Assembly (NCBI GenBank): GCA_001577635.1
Contig: LSBP01000029.1
Location: forward strand, 1-42,013
Length of the DNA: 42,013 nucleotides
Origin: Halomonadaceae bacterium T82-2
GTDB lineage: Bacteria; Pseudomonadota; Gammaproteobacteria; Pseudomonadales; Halomonadaceae
Direction: 5' to 3'
Both the position numbers and the translations under genes were made by a program. The notes under the pieces are model-generated. The model was given only the letters and a program-made list of their open reading frames with translations. It had not been told where the DNA came from and made no database searches. Positions 16,827 to 24,889 of this stretch are shown one piece after another; position 1 is the first letter of the stretch; each line of letters begins with the position of its first letter.

Positions 16827-17806
16827 TGGCCCGGATTCTCGCGATCAGCCTCAATCCCGCGCTGGATCTGGCGATCCGTCTGCCGCAACTGGCGCTGGGC
16901 CGGGTCAATCGTACCGAGTCCACGCACCTGGAGGCCGCCGGCAAGGGCGTCAACGTGGCTCGGGTGCTGGTGGCCCTGGGTCATGACGTCACGGTCTCGG
17001 GCTTTCTGGGAGCGGCCAACGACGGCGTCTTCGTGCGTGCCTTCGCCGACCTGGGCGTGGAAGACGCCTGCCGGCGCGTGGCCGGCGAGACCCGCATCAA
17101 CGCCAAGGTCGCCGAGCACGATGGGCGCGTCACCGACATCAATGGCCCCGGCCTGGCGGTGGACGCCGGTGCGCTCGAGGCGCTGCGCGCCGATCTCGAC
17201 GCCCGGGCCGACGACCCGGCACGCCGTCCGGATGCCGTGGTGATCGCCGGCAGCCTGCCGCCGGGGGTCGATGCCGCCGACCTGGTGGCGCTGATCGCCC
17301 GGCTCGGCGAGCGGGACATCCCGGTGTGGGTGGATACCAGCGGGCCCGCACTTACTGCGGCGATCACCGCCGGGCCGACGGCGGTCAAGCCCAACGAGCA
17401 GGAGCTGGCCGATTGGGCGGGCGGCTCGCTGGATGGCGAGGCCCCGCGCCTCGAGGCCGTGCGCCGGTTGCATGCCGCGGGCATCGCCGAGGCGCTGATC
17501 TCCGCCGGTCAGGACGGGGTGCTGTGGGCCAGCCGCCGCGGCGAATGGCTGGCACTGCCGCCGTCGGTCGCGGTGACCAGCACGGTGGGCGCGGGGGACA
17601 CCCTGGTCGCCGCCATGCTGCACGGGGTGCTGAGCGGTCATCCGCCCGAGCAGGTACTGCGTTTCGCCACAGCGCTGTCCGCGGAAGCCGTGCGCCATGT
17701 TGGTGTGGGCGACCCGCACGCCGACGACTTCAACGATCTCCAACGACAAACACGCGTGCAGCGCCTCGACGACGGCGCCCGGCACGCAGGGGGAGTCCAC
17801 GCATGA
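16826..17806 (+). CDS. fruK: 1-phosphofructokinase
   Basis: This cytoplasmic kinase of 326 residues turns fructose 1-phosphate into fructose 1,6-bisphosphate with ATP. It has the PfkB/ribokinase fold: LNPALDLAIRL at the start, AAGKGVNVARVL for sugar binding, VVIAGSLPPGV in the middle, and the anion hole with the catalytic base in TVGAGDTLVAAMLHG. Its substrate is made by FruA, and lowering fructose 1-phosphate restores Cra binding. It overlaps fruB by one base and fruA by four (ATGA), so the three genes are one operon. Confidence 0.95.
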   Translation: MARILAISLNPALDLAIRLPQLALGRVNRTESTHLEAAGKGVNVARVLVALGHDVTVSGFLGAANDGVFVRAFADLGVEDACRRVAGETRINAKVAEHDGRVTDINGPGLAVDAGALEALRADLDARADDPARRPDAVVIAGSLPPGVDAADLVALIARLGERDIPVWVDTSGPALTAAITAGPTAVKPNEQELADWAGGSLDGEAPRLEAVRRLHAAGIAEALISAGQDGVLWASRRGEWLALPPSVAVTSTVGAGDTLVAAMLHGVLSGHPPEQVLRFATALSAEAVRHVGVGDPHADDFNDLQRQTRVQRLDDGARHAGGVHA

Positions 17807-19554
17807 ACGTGATTCTGATTACCGCCTGCCCCAGCGGCATGGCGACGACCTTCCTGGCGGCGCGGCGGCTTGAGCAGGCGGCCGTCCGCCGGGGCTGGCA
17901 CGCGACGGTAGAGATGCATGGCGAACTGGCCCCGGTCACGCCCGTCTCCCGGGAGGCCATCGACGCCGCCGATCTGGTGGTGGTCGCCGCCGACCGGGTG
18001 CCCGATCCGGAGCGCTTCCGCGACAAGCCGCTGTTCCAGGCGCCGATCGCTCAGGCGCTGCCCGACCCGGGTGACTTCCTCGATCGCGCCGCCCGCGAGG
18101 CGACCCCCTTCACGCCGGCCGCCGCGCCTGAAGCGACCACGGCGGTTGAAAGTCCGGAAGGGCGGCACATCGTCGCCGTCACCGCCTGCCCGACCGGGGT
18201 GGCGCATACCTTCATGGCCGCCGAGGCGCTGGCCGAGGCGGGGCGTGGCATGGGCCACGCCATTCGCGTCGAGACCCAGGGCTCGGTCGGCGCCCAGGAT
18301 GCGCTGACCGACGCGGAAATCCGTGACGCCGACGTGGTGATCCTGGCCTGCGACATCGAGGTCGACCCCAGCCGCTTTGCCGGCAAGCGCGTCTGGCGCA
18401 CCTCCACCGGCAATGCCCTGAAGAAGCCGAAGGAGACCATCACGGCGGCGCTGGACAATGCCGCCGTGGAAAGCGATACCCAGGCTGCGGCCGGGGGTGG
18501 TGGCGAGAGCAAGACCAGCTTCAAGGAAAAGGGCGTCTACAAGCACCTGCTCACCGGGGTGTCGTTCATGCTGCCCATGGTGGTGGCGGGGGGCCTGTGC
18601 ATCGCGCTGTCGTTCGTCTTCGGCATCAAGGCCTTCGAGCAGGAGGGTACCCTGGCCGCAGCGCTGATGCAGATCGGTGGCGGCAGCGCCTTCAAGCTGA
18701 TGGTGCCGGTGCTGGCCGGCTACATCGCTTATTCGATCGCCGACCGACCCGGCATCGCCCCGGGGATGATCGGTGGCTGGCTGGCCTCCACGCTCGGCGC
18801 CGGCTTCATCGGCGGCATCCTCGCCGGCTTCCTGGCGGGCTATTCGGCGAAGGCCGTGACCCGCTACGTCAAGCTGCCGGCGAGCATCGAGTCGCTCAAG
18901 CCGATCCTGATCATTCCGCTGCTGGCGAGCCTGTTCACCGGGCTGGTGATGATCTACGTGGTGGGCACGCCGGTGGCGGCCATTCTCGACGGCCTGACCG
19001 GCTTCCTCAACAACATGGGCTCGGCCAACGCCGTGCTGCTCGGTACCCTGCTGGGCGCCATGATGTGCTTCGACATGGGCGGGCCGGTCAACAAGGCGGC
19101 CTACACCTTCGGGGTGGGGCTGCTGGCTTCCGAGACCTATGCGCCGATGGCGGCGATCATGGCCGCCGGCATGGTGCCGGCGATCGGCATGGGCATCGCC
19201 AGCTTCGTTGCCCGGCAGAAGTTTTCCGAGCCGGAACGCGAGGCGGGCAAGGCCTCCTTCGTGCTGGGGCTGTGCTTCATCACCGAGGGGGCGATCCCCT
19301 TTGCCGCCAAGGACCCGCTGCGAGTGATCCCCGCCTGCATGGTCGGTGGCGCGCTGACGGGTGCGCTGTCGATGCTCTTCGGTGCCAAGCTGATGGCGCC
19401 CCACGGCGGCATCTTCGTGCTGCTCATCCCCAACGCCATCAGCCCGGTACTCCTCTACCTGCTGGCGATCGTTGCCGGCTCGCTGGTCACCGGCCTGGGC
19501 TATGCGGCGATCAAGCGTCACAGCGAGGCCGTGGCGGTCGCCGAGGCGGCCTGA
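17803..19554 (+). CDS. fruA: Fructose PTS EIIB'BC permease
   Basis: This inner-membrane permease of 583 residues takes up fructose and phosphorylates it at C1. Two IIB-type domains come first: IIB' (~1-100) with Cys9 in TACPSGMATTFL, and IIB (~120-225) with Cys129 in TACPTGVAHTFMAAEAL. IIC (~245-583) follows, with about nine helices and the FDMGGPVNKAAYTF and FITEGAIPFAA motifs. The second cysteine is the one expected to carry phosphate from FruB; the duplicated N-terminal domain is normal for this family. The ATG at 17803 overlaps the fruK stop. A much longer in-frame opening from 17326 runs inside fruK and is not used. Confidence 0.95.
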   Translation: MNVILITACPSGMATTFLAARRLEQAAVRRGWHATVEMHGELAPVTPVSREAIDAADLVVVAADRVPDPERFRDKPLFQAPIAQALPDPGDFLDRAAREATPFTPAAAPEATTAVESPEGRHIVAVTACPTGVAHTFMAAEALAEAGRGMGHAIRVETQGSVGAQDALTDAEIRDADVVILACDIEVDPSRFAGKRVWRTSTGNALKKPKETITAALDNAAVESDTQAAAGGGGESKTSFKEKGVYKHLLTGVSFMLPMVVAGGLCIALSFVFGIKAFEQEGTLAAALMQIGGGSAFKLMVPVLAGYIAYSIADRPGIAPGMIGGWLASTLGAGFIGGILAGFLAGYSAKAVTRYVKLPASIESLKPILIIPLLASLFTGLVMIYVVGTPVAAILDGLTGFLNNMGSANAVLLGTLLGAMMCFDMGGPVNKAAYTFGVGLLASETYAPMAAIMAAGMVPAIGMGIASFVARQKFSEPEREAGKASFVLGLCFITEGAIPFAAKDPLRVIPACMVGGALTGALSMLFGAKLMAPHGGIFVLLIPNAISPVLLYLLAIVAGSLVTGLGYAAIKRHSEAVAVAEAA

Positions 19555-19572
19555 CAGCCTCGTCTGTCTGAT

Positions 19573-19620
19573 CCGGCGGCAGGGCGGCGCAGCATGCCGG
19601 CCTGCCGCCGGTTGTCTTTT
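19573..19620 (+). terminator. Intrinsic terminator of fruBKA
   Basis: CCGGCGGCAGG (19573-19583) pairs perfectly with CCTGCCGCCGG (19601-19611) around a 17-base loop. A T-rich tail follows at 19612-19620. It lies 18 bases after the fruA stop. Confidence 0.8.
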
Positions 19621-19732
19621 GTCAGTTCTTCCCTCACACCCTGTCGTTATCGACGTCGCCATGGCGACATTGCCAGGCAATCGTTAGCCGCGTAAATTTT
19701 CCCGAACACACGCATTCGTTTCGGGAGTTCGC

Positions 19733-20833
19733 ATGGCGTCACCTCGACTGTTCACGCCCCTTACACTCGGCGGGCTGTCGCTGCCCAACCGCATCGTCAT
19801 CGCCCCCATGTGCCAGTATTCCGCCGATGGCGAAGGCAGCATGACCGACTGGCATACCATCCACCTCGGCCAGCTGGCGCTGTCCGGCGCCGGCCTGCTG
19901 ATCATCGAGGCCTCGTCGGTTTCGCCGGAAGGGCGTATCAGCCCCTGGGACCATGGCCTCTACAGCGACGCCAACGAACGGGCGCTGGCGCGGACCCTGG
20001 CGGCCGTGCGGGCGCATTCGCCGATGCCGATCGGCATCCAGCTCGGCCATGCCGGGCGCAAGGCATCGTCCCGGGTGCCCTGGGAGGGCGGTGGCCAGCT
20101 GCCGCTGGAGGAGGGCGGCTGGGAGACGCTGGCGCCTTCTGCCGTACCCTATTCACCGGGCCAGCGCGAGCCGCGGGCGATGACCCGCGAACAGATCGAG
20201 CAGCTCAAGGCGGACTTCGTGGCCTCGGCCGAGCGCGCCGCCCGGCTGGGGCTTGACCTGATCGAGCTGCACGCCGCGCACGGCTATCTGCTCCACGAGT
20301 TCCTCTCGCCGCTCAGCAATCGGCGCGACGATGCCTACGGCGGCAGCCTTGAGAACCGCATGCGCCTGCTGCTGGAGGTGTTCGACGCGGTGCGCGAGGT
20401 GTTCCCCGCCGACAAGCCGGTGGGCGTGCGCATCTCCGGCAGCGACTGGGTCGAGGGTGGCTGGGATCTCGAGCAGAGCGTGGTGCTGGCTCGCGCCCTG
20501 GAAGCGCGTGGCTGCAGCTTTCTGCATTGTTCGGGTGGCGGCCTGTCGCCGGATCAGGCCCTCGACGTCGGCCCCAACTACCAGGTGCCGTTCGCCCGGC
20601 GCATCAAGGCCGAGACGGCGATGCCGGTGATCGCGGTGGGGCTGATCACCGAGCCCGAGCAGGCCGAGGGCATTCTGGTCGGCGAGGAGGCGGACGCCGT
20701 GGCCCTGGCCCGGGGCATGCTCTACGACCCGCGCTGGCCGTGGCACGCGGCGGCCCGACTGGGGGCGAGCGTGAGCGCGCCGAATCAGTACCTGCGGTGT
20801 CAGCCGCGTACCCTGAAGGGGCTGTTCGACTAG
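19733..20833 (+). CDS. NADH:flavin oxidoreductase, old yellow enzyme family (YqjM/XenA class)
   Basis: This FMN-dependent ene-reductase of 366 residues should be cytoplasmic and reduce activated C=C bonds such as enones with NAD(P)H. The TIM barrel starts with LFTPLTLGGLSLPNRIVIAPMCQYSA; Cys27 and Tyr29 are the pair that mark the YqjM-like class. The substrate-binding histidines are His180 and His183 in IELHAAHGY. LSNRRDDAYGGSLENR and, near the C-terminus, ALARGMLYDP bind the FMN phosphate. It is monocistronic, between the fru terminator and a gene with its own leader. The natural substrate is not known; such enzymes often serve in defence against electrophiles. Confidence 0.92.
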   Translation: MASPRLFTPLTLGGLSLPNRIVIAPMCQYSADGEGSMTDWHTIHLGQLALSGAGLLIIEASSVSPEGRISPWDHGLYSDANERALARTLAAVRAHSPMPIGIQLGHAGRKASSRVPWEGGGQLPLEEGGWETLAPSAVPYSPGQREPRAMTREQIEQLKADFVASAERAARLGLDLIELHAAHGYLLHEFLSPLSNRRDDAYGGSLENRMRLLLEVFDAVREVFPADKPVGVRISGSDWVEGGWDLEQSVVLARALEARGCSFLHCSGGGLSPDQALDVGPNYQVPFARRIKAETAMPVIAVGLITEPEQAEGILVGEEADAVALARGMLYDPRWPWHAAARLGASVSAPNQYLRCQPRTLKGLFD

Positions 20834-20870
20834 CCACGTCGCAGTAGCCGTCTCGGCATCGATGGTGTAG

Positions 20871-20951
20871 CTTTTGCATCCCTTGAAACGGCGGGCCGTT
20901 ACCCCGGCCCCCGTCACACCGGCTCCCTACCCGGGATGCCGGATGCAAAAG
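20871..20951 (+). promoter_or_regulatory. Leader with inverted repeat covering the ribosome site of the ABM gene
   Basis: CTTTTGCATCC (20871-20881) is the exact reverse complement of GGATGCAAAAG (20941-20951), 59 bases apart. The right arm runs directly into the AGGAGA ribosome site (20950-20955) of the next gene. Inside the loop GGGCCG (20893-20898) pairs with CGGCCC (20905-20910). If transcribed, the leader could fold so that the ribosome site is partly hidden. It does not match any riboswitch I know. Confidence 0.5.
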
Positions 20952-20961
20952 GAGATACACG

Positions 20962-21543
20962 ATGTCGACTTCACCCGTCACCCTGATGGTGGCACGTCGC
21001 GTGGCTCGCGGGCGCTACCGGGACTTCAACGCCTGGCTCAACGAGGGCCGTGACCTGGCTGCGGACTTTGCCGGCTATCTGGGCTCCGGCGTGTTGGCAC
21101 CACCGCCCGACGACAACGAATATCAGATCGTCTTTCGCTTCGCCGACGAGGCGACGTTATCGGCCTGGGAGCACTCCGCCTCGCGGCGTGCCTGGCTGGT
21201 CCGCGGTCGCGACCTGTTCGAGGCGCCCCAGGAGCATCGCGCCACCGGGCTCGACAGCTGGTTTCGTGGCAGCTGTGGCCGGACTCCGCCGCGCTGGAAG
21301 CAGGCCATCGCCATCTGGCTGGCGTTCTTCCCGGTCTCGCTGACTTTTCAATGGCTGCTCGGCGATACGCTGGGCTCCCTGCCGCTGGTGCCGCGGGTGC
21401 TGGCCAGCACCCTGATGCTCACCCCGGTGATGGTATTCCTGTTCATCCCGCTCTCCACGCGCCTGCTGGCGCCGTGGCTCAACGCCCCGCCCGCCGGAAC
21501 CCGGCGTCTGCCGGCATGGCGTCGGGCCCGGCGGAGTGCCTGA
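20962..21543 (+). CDS. Antibiotic biosynthesis monooxygenase (ABM) domain membrane protein
   Basis: The 193 residues split into an ABM-like ferredoxin-type domain (~5-100, with VARRVARGRYRDFNAWLNE and EYQIVFRFADEATLSAWEHS) and two membrane helices (~113-135 and ~140-165), followed by a basic tail. This ABM-plus-two-helix layout is found in many proteobacterial proteins of unknown role; the monooxygenase name comes from the fold, not from a tested activity. AGGAGA lies 6 bases before the ATG, inside the inverted repeat described for the leader. Confidence 0.8.
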   Translation: MSTSPVTLMVARRVARGRYRDFNAWLNEGRDLAADFAGYLGSGVLAPPPDDNEYQIVFRFADEATLSAWEHSASRRAWLVRGRDLFEAPQEHRATGLDSWFRGSCGRTPPRWKQAIAIWLAFFPVSLTFQWLLGDTLGSLPLVPRVLASTLMLTPVMVFLFIPLSTRLLAPWLNAPPAGTRRLPAWRRARRSA

Positions 21544-21557
21544 CGGCTCATTGGTAC

Positions 21558-21586
21558 GAAAAAAGCCGAGGCATTGCGCCTCGGCT
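21558..21586 (-). terminator. Intrinsic terminator of the 74-residue protein gene
   Basis: AGCCGAGGC (21564-21572) and GCCTCGGCT (21578-21586) form a perfect 9-bp stem with a 5-base loop. On the minus strand the stem is followed by a run of six T (21564-21559). It lies 55 bases behind the minus-strand gene and can also slow transcription from the plus side. Confidence 0.85.
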
Positions 21587-21640
21587 CGAGTCGGCATGGC
21601 GTAGCCCGGGAGTCGATCGGGCCGCTCATGACCGAAGGGG

Positions 21641-21865
21641 TCAGTCGTCGTCGGCGAGGATGACGTGGTTCTCCCCGGCGAGCACTTCGTCCCAGGCCTG
21701 ATCGAGCGTGTAGCCCTGGCAGGCATCGATGGTGTCGAGTACCTCGACGGCATGCTGCAGGGATTGGCCGTTGGCTTTCAGCGCGACCACGACCTTGGCA
21801 AGGTCCTGCTTGCTGAAGGTGCTGGCGATAAGGTCGGCCTGCTCGGTCAACTGGATGTTGTTCAT
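21641..21865 (-). CDS. Hypothetical 74-residue cytoplasmic protein
   Basis: I do not recognise this family. The protein is soluble, mostly helical by composition, has no signal or membrane segment, and ends in an acidic LADDD tail. One cysteine occurs in DTIDACQGYTLDQAWDE. It is very likely real: GAGGAT lies 6 bases before the ATG, codon use is normal for the window, and a strong terminator follows in the right direction. It stands alone. Confidence 0.75.
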   Translation of the reverse strand: MNNIQLTEQADLIASTFSKQDLAKVVVALKANGQSLQHAVEVLDTIDACQGYTLDQAWDEVLAGENHVILADDD

Positions 21866-22288
21866 GATTCAATCCTCATGCAAGGTCATCATTACCCGGA
21901 GGGAGATTCCCGTCCCGGGCTGCCATCACCGATGGCGCTCTGGTGCCTTGGCTACGCATGCCGGGCCGGATAAGCGCCCATGGCTGCACTGCGTCAGGGT
22001 CATAAGTTCTCCAAGACCTTCGCTCCTGGCGCCCGGGTCAACGGCGGCTTGGCGCTCAGGTGGTAGCCGGGCGACGGTCAGTGAATCACGGTGGCGATAC
22101 CCTGTCCGGCGCCGTGATTTCACTATGGTGCAGGGCGGCATATCCCACAAAGCGCCATTGGGCGCACAAGTGGTTGTAGCTTAACTACACGATGGACGCC
22201 CGGCGTCGGGATCGGTAGCGGCACTACGAGATCGGTGTGAATGAGTGCGATGGCGGTTCCGGCATCGCACCTTGTCGGAGGTGGGCTC
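21866..22288. other. Divergent intergenic region before the cupin gene
   Basis: No protein gene is seen in these 420 bases. An imperfect inverted repeat joins GTGAATCACGG (22081-22091) and CCGTGATTTCAC (22112-22123) with one unpaired base. A shorter palindrome, TGTAG-CTTAA-CTACA, lies at 22175-22189, about 100 bases before the cupin start. Either could be an operator. No clear promoter boxes are seen. Confidence 0.4.
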
Positions 22289-22600
22289 ATGGACAATCTG
22301 TTTGCCGGGATTCCCGAGCGGCTCGATGACGAGCTGTTCGAGTCGATCATCGAGAACGAGGCCGTGACGGTGGAGCGGATCGTCTCGCGCGGGCAGCGTT
22401 CGCCGGCATGGGGCTGGTACGACCAGGCGCGCGACGAGTGGGTGGTGGTGCTCAAGGGGCGTGCCGTGCTGGCGTTCGAGCGAGGGGAGGAGATGACCCT
22501 GGCACCCGGCGATCATGTGGTCATTCCGGCGCACATGCGCCATCGGGTCGCCTGGACCGATCCCGACGGCCCGACCGTCTGGCTGGCGATCCATTACTGA
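22289..22600 (+). CDS. Cupin-domain protein
   Basis: This is a small single-domain cupin of 103 residues. The barrel is visible from VVLKGRAVLAFERGEEMTLAPGDHVVIPAHMRHRVAWTD. The first cupin motif lacks the usual two histidines, while the second keeps the late histidines (HMRHRV), so metal binding may be weak. The ATG at 22289 is preceded by CGGAGGTG at a good distance; an earlier in-frame ATG at 22241 lacks this. The function is unknown. It lies alone, facing the terminator of the candidate RNA. Confidence 0.8.
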   Translation: MDNLFAGIPERLDDELFESIIENEAVTVERIVSRGQRSPAWGWYDQARDEWVVVLKGRAVLAFERGEEMTLAPGDHVVIPAHMRHRVAWTDPDGPTVWLAIHY

Positions 22601-22673
22601 TGCGGCTTGTCGGGGTGGTAGAGGAAGGGGGAATGATGCACCGGAAGCGGGCGAGAGCAGCGTTCGGGGGCCC

Positions 22674-22710
22674 AAAAGAGAGCACCCAGCCCCTGATGGC
22701 AAGGGCTGGG
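22674..22710 (-). terminator. Intrinsic terminator of the candidate RNA
   Basis: Read on the minus strand, CCCAGCCC (22710-22703) pairs with GGGCTGGG (22692-22685) and TGCTCTCTTTT follows. On the plus strand TCTCTTTTTCTT follows (22720-22731), so the structure can also stop transcripts from the cupin gene. Confidence 0.75.
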
Positions 22711-22878
22711 CGATGACTGTCTCTTTTTCTTGAATATTGTTGTTGTTGGATTTCTTGGAAGCTGGCGTTGTTCTTGCTGATCTTCTCCAGCGGCGCCGCT
22801 TGTCGTGGCGCTTGAATTCGTCGCATGGCGGGTCGTGGACCGGCGGCGACGTAACAGTGAGCTGGCGTGCTCCGCCTC

Positions 22879-22903
22879 GTCCCCCTCGCCGGGGGACTTT
22901 TTT
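22879..22903 (+). terminator. Plus-strand terminator-like hairpin inside the gene-free region
   Basis: GTCCCCC (22879-22885) pairs with GGGGGAC (22891-22897) around TCGCC, and six T follow at once. In sequence it is a very good plus-strand terminator, yet no gene ends just before it; it may stop read-through from the cupin side. On the minus strand it is a hairpin of the candidate RNA preceded by a run of A. Confidence 0.65.
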
Positions 22904-23257
22904 GCATCTTTTGTTGTTCTTGTGTGATGCGTCTTGCCGCCGTGTCTTGTGCTTGCTCTTCGACGGCCTTCGGTTGTTCTTGGTCTTGTTGCCGTTTTAC
23001 CCCGTCACCGTCGATCTGCCTTGTATTTCTTGCCGACGTCCTGCGTCGTTGCGATGGACTCATGATCGATTTTGGCCCCCTCCGAGACAACTCCACTTTG
23101 GTGGCATAGCCGTTCGTCGATCCCGGCAGGGGGCCGGGCAGTACTGCTGCGGCACCGGTTCATTCAGCGACTCATACCTTCGGACTATGTCGCGGCGGGG
23201 CGTCGTGACCAAGACTCAATCGGTGCCACTCATCACAACCCAGTCAGGAGCACAGCC

Positions 23258-24778
23258 ATGATCTACGCCAATCCGGGGAGCGACGGTGCCATCGTCGCGT
23301 TCGAAAAGCGCTACGGCAACTATATCGACGGCGAGTTCGTCGCCCCGCGCAAGGGCCAGTATTTCGACAACATCAGTCCGGTTAACGGTGAGGTATTCTG
23401 CGAGATACCGCGCTCCACCGAGGAAGATATCGAGCTGGCGCTGGATGCCGCGCACCGGGCGGCACCCGCCTGGGGGCGGACCTCGGCCGCCGAGCGCAGC
23501 AACATCCTGCTGAAGATCGCCGATCGTATCGAGCAGAATCTGGAGATGCTGGCCGTCGCCGAGACCTGGGACAACGGCAAGGCGGTGCGCGAGACCCTGA
23601 ACGCCGATCTGCCGCTGGCGGTGGATCACTTCCGCTACTTCGCCGGCTGCATCCGCGCCCAGGAGGGCACGGCCGCCGATATCGATGCCAACACCGTCGC
23701 CTACCACTTCCACGAGCCGCTGGGCGTGGTGGGGCAGATCATCCCCTGGAACTTCCCGATCCTGATGGCCACCTGGAAGCTCGCGCCGGCGCTGGCGGCG
23801 GGCAACTGCGTGGTGCTCAAGCCCGCCGAGCAGACCCCGGCGTCGATCCTCAAGGTCATGGAGCTGATCGGCGACCTGCTGCCGCCGGGGGTGGTCAACA
23901 TCGTCAACGGCTACGGCGAGGAAGTTGGTCAGGCGCTGGCGACCAGCAAGCGCATCGCCAAGATCGCCTTCACCGGCTCGACCCCGGTGGGCTCGCACAT
24001 TCTCAAGTGTGCCGCCGACAACATCATCCCCTCCACCGTGGAGCTGGGCGGCAAGTCGCCGAACATCTACTTCGCCGACATCATGAACGCGGAGCCCGAG
24101 TTCATCGACAAGGCCGTCGAAGGGCTGGTGCTGGCCTTCCTCAATCAGGGCGAGGTCTGCACCTGCCCGTCGCGGGCGCTGATCCAGGAATCGATGTACG
24201 ACACCTTCATGGCCAAGGTGATCGAGCGTACCCAGGCGATCAAGCGTGGCAACCCGCTGGACACCGACGTTCAGGTCGGCGCCCAGGCCAGTCAGGAGCA
24301 GTACGACAAGATCATGTCGTACATGGAGGTGGCCCGCGAAGAGGGCGCCGAGTTCCTCACCGGCGGCGGCAAGGAGAGCTTCGATCCGGCCTACGACAAG
24401 GGCTTCTACATCCAGCCGACCCTGCTCAAGGGACGCAACAGCATGCGTGTGTTCCAGGAAGAGATCTTCGGTCCGGTGGTGGGCGTCACCACCTTCAAGG
24501 ACGAGGCCGAGGCACTGGATATCGCCAACGATACCGAGTTCGGGCTCGGCGCCGGCGTCTGGACGCGGGATATGAACGTGGCCTTCCGCATGGGTCGCGG
24601 CATCCAGGCCGGGCGCGTATGGACCAACTGCTATCACCAGTACCCGGCGCATGCCGCCTTCGGGGGCTACAAGAAGTCGGGCATCGGCCGCGAAACCCAC
24701 AAGATGGCCCTGGAGCACTACCAGCAAACCAAGAACCTGCTGGTCAGCTACGATACCAATCCGCTGGGCTTCTTCTGA
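23258..24778 (+). CDS. exaC: Aldehyde dehydrogenase (ExaC/AldB-like)
   Basis: This NAD(P)-dependent enzyme of 506 residues oxidises aldehydes, probably acetaldehyde, to acids in the cytoplasm. Visible motifs are [21 protein letters not shown]-type cofactor binding (FTGSTPVG), the general base Glu262 in VELGGKSPN, and the catalytic Cys301 in [16 protein letters not shown]. The second cysteine two places on is typical of the ExaC/AldB group, which serves ethanol oxidation in Pseudomonas. CAGGAG lies 7 bases before the ATG; a longer reading from 23072 lacks a ribosome site. A candidate regulatory RNA is read away from it upstream. No alcohol dehydrogenase lies nearby, so the source of its aldehyde is not shown. 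Confidence 0.93.
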   Translation: MIYANPGSDGAIVAFEKRYGNYIDGEFVAPRKGQYFDNISPVNGEVFCEIPRSTEEDIELALDAAHRAAPAWGRTSAAERSNILLKIADRIEQNLEMLAVAETWDNGKAVRETLNADLPLAVDHFRYFAGCIRAQEGTAADIDANTVAYHFHEPLGVVGQIIPWNFPILMATWKLAPALAAGNCVVLKPAEQTPASILKVMELIGDLLPPGVVNIVNGYGEEVGQALATSKRIAKIAFTGSTPVGSHILKCAADNIIPSTVELGGKSPNIYFADIMNAEPEFIDKAVEGLVLAFLNQGEVCTCPSRALIQESMYDTFMAKVIERTQAIKRGNPLDTDVQVGAQASQEQYDKIMSYMEVAREEGAEFLTGGGKESFDPAYDKGFYIQPTLLKGRNSMRVFQEEIFGPVVGVTTFKDEAEALDIANDTEFGLGAGVWTRDMNVAFRMGRGIQAGRVWTNCYHQYPAHAAFGGYKKSGIGRETHKMALEHYQQTKNLLVSYDTNPLGFF

Positions 24779-24802
24779 GCCTTCACGCTTCGTTGTCGAT
24801 GG

Positions 24803-24829
24803 ATCGGGCGCGCCAGTGGCGCGCCCGAT
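24803..24829. terminator. Hairpin between convergent aldehyde dehydrogenase and betaine-binding genes
   Basis: ATCGGGCGCGCC (24803-24814) and GGCGCGCCCGAT (24818-24829) form a perfect 12-bp stem with a 3-base loop, 25 bases after the aldehyde dehydrogenase stop. There is no long T-run, but its place between two converging genes suggests a two-way terminator. Confidence 0.65.
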
Positions 24830-24889
24830 GTCGTTGCCGGCCATGGCTTCGGCAATGCCCCCTTTCGGGTAGCGCCCGGTGCAGGCGAG

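Larger units (their letters stand above)
22674..23035 (-). ncRNA. Candidate CrcZ-like A-rich regulatory RNA
   Basis: The minus strand between the cupin and the aldehyde dehydrogenase has no plausible protein but is rich in C and A, with repeated motifs of the AAnAAnAA kind bound by Hfq with Crc. They lie (plus coordinates) at 23019-23031, 22974-22990, 22908-22921, 22768-22775 and 22737-22749; the core is AAGAACAA three times and AACAACAACAA once. An intrinsic terminator on the same strand ends the unit. Length (about 330-390 bases), motif number and terminator resemble Pseudomonas CrcZ, a decoy RNA that lifts catabolite repression. The 5' end is a guess, and no sigma-54 promoter as in Pseudomonas was found. 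A GTCCCCC/GGGGGAC hairpin lies inside. Confidence 0.5.

Noticed and set aside
17326-17802. Long N-terminal extension of FruA
   Set aside because: The extension lies wholly in fruK in another frame; the ATG at 17803 with ATGA overlap and the MNVILITACP opening fits the family.
22737-22749. TTGTTG run read as a simple microsatellite
   Set aside because: It is only about four units long and is one of several spaced A-rich motifs on the minus strand, so a repeat label adds nothing.
22521-23096. A 191-codon minus-strand open frame through the gene-free region
   Set aside because: Composition is dominated by Q, R, P and S, there is no domain or good ribosome site, and it runs through the terminator and into the cupin gene. 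The RNA reading explains the region better.
23041-23260. Sigma-54 promoter for the candidate RNA, as for Pseudomonas crcZ
   Set aside because: TGGCAC occurs on the minus strand near 23230, but no GC doublet stands at the required distance; other GG positions fail too.
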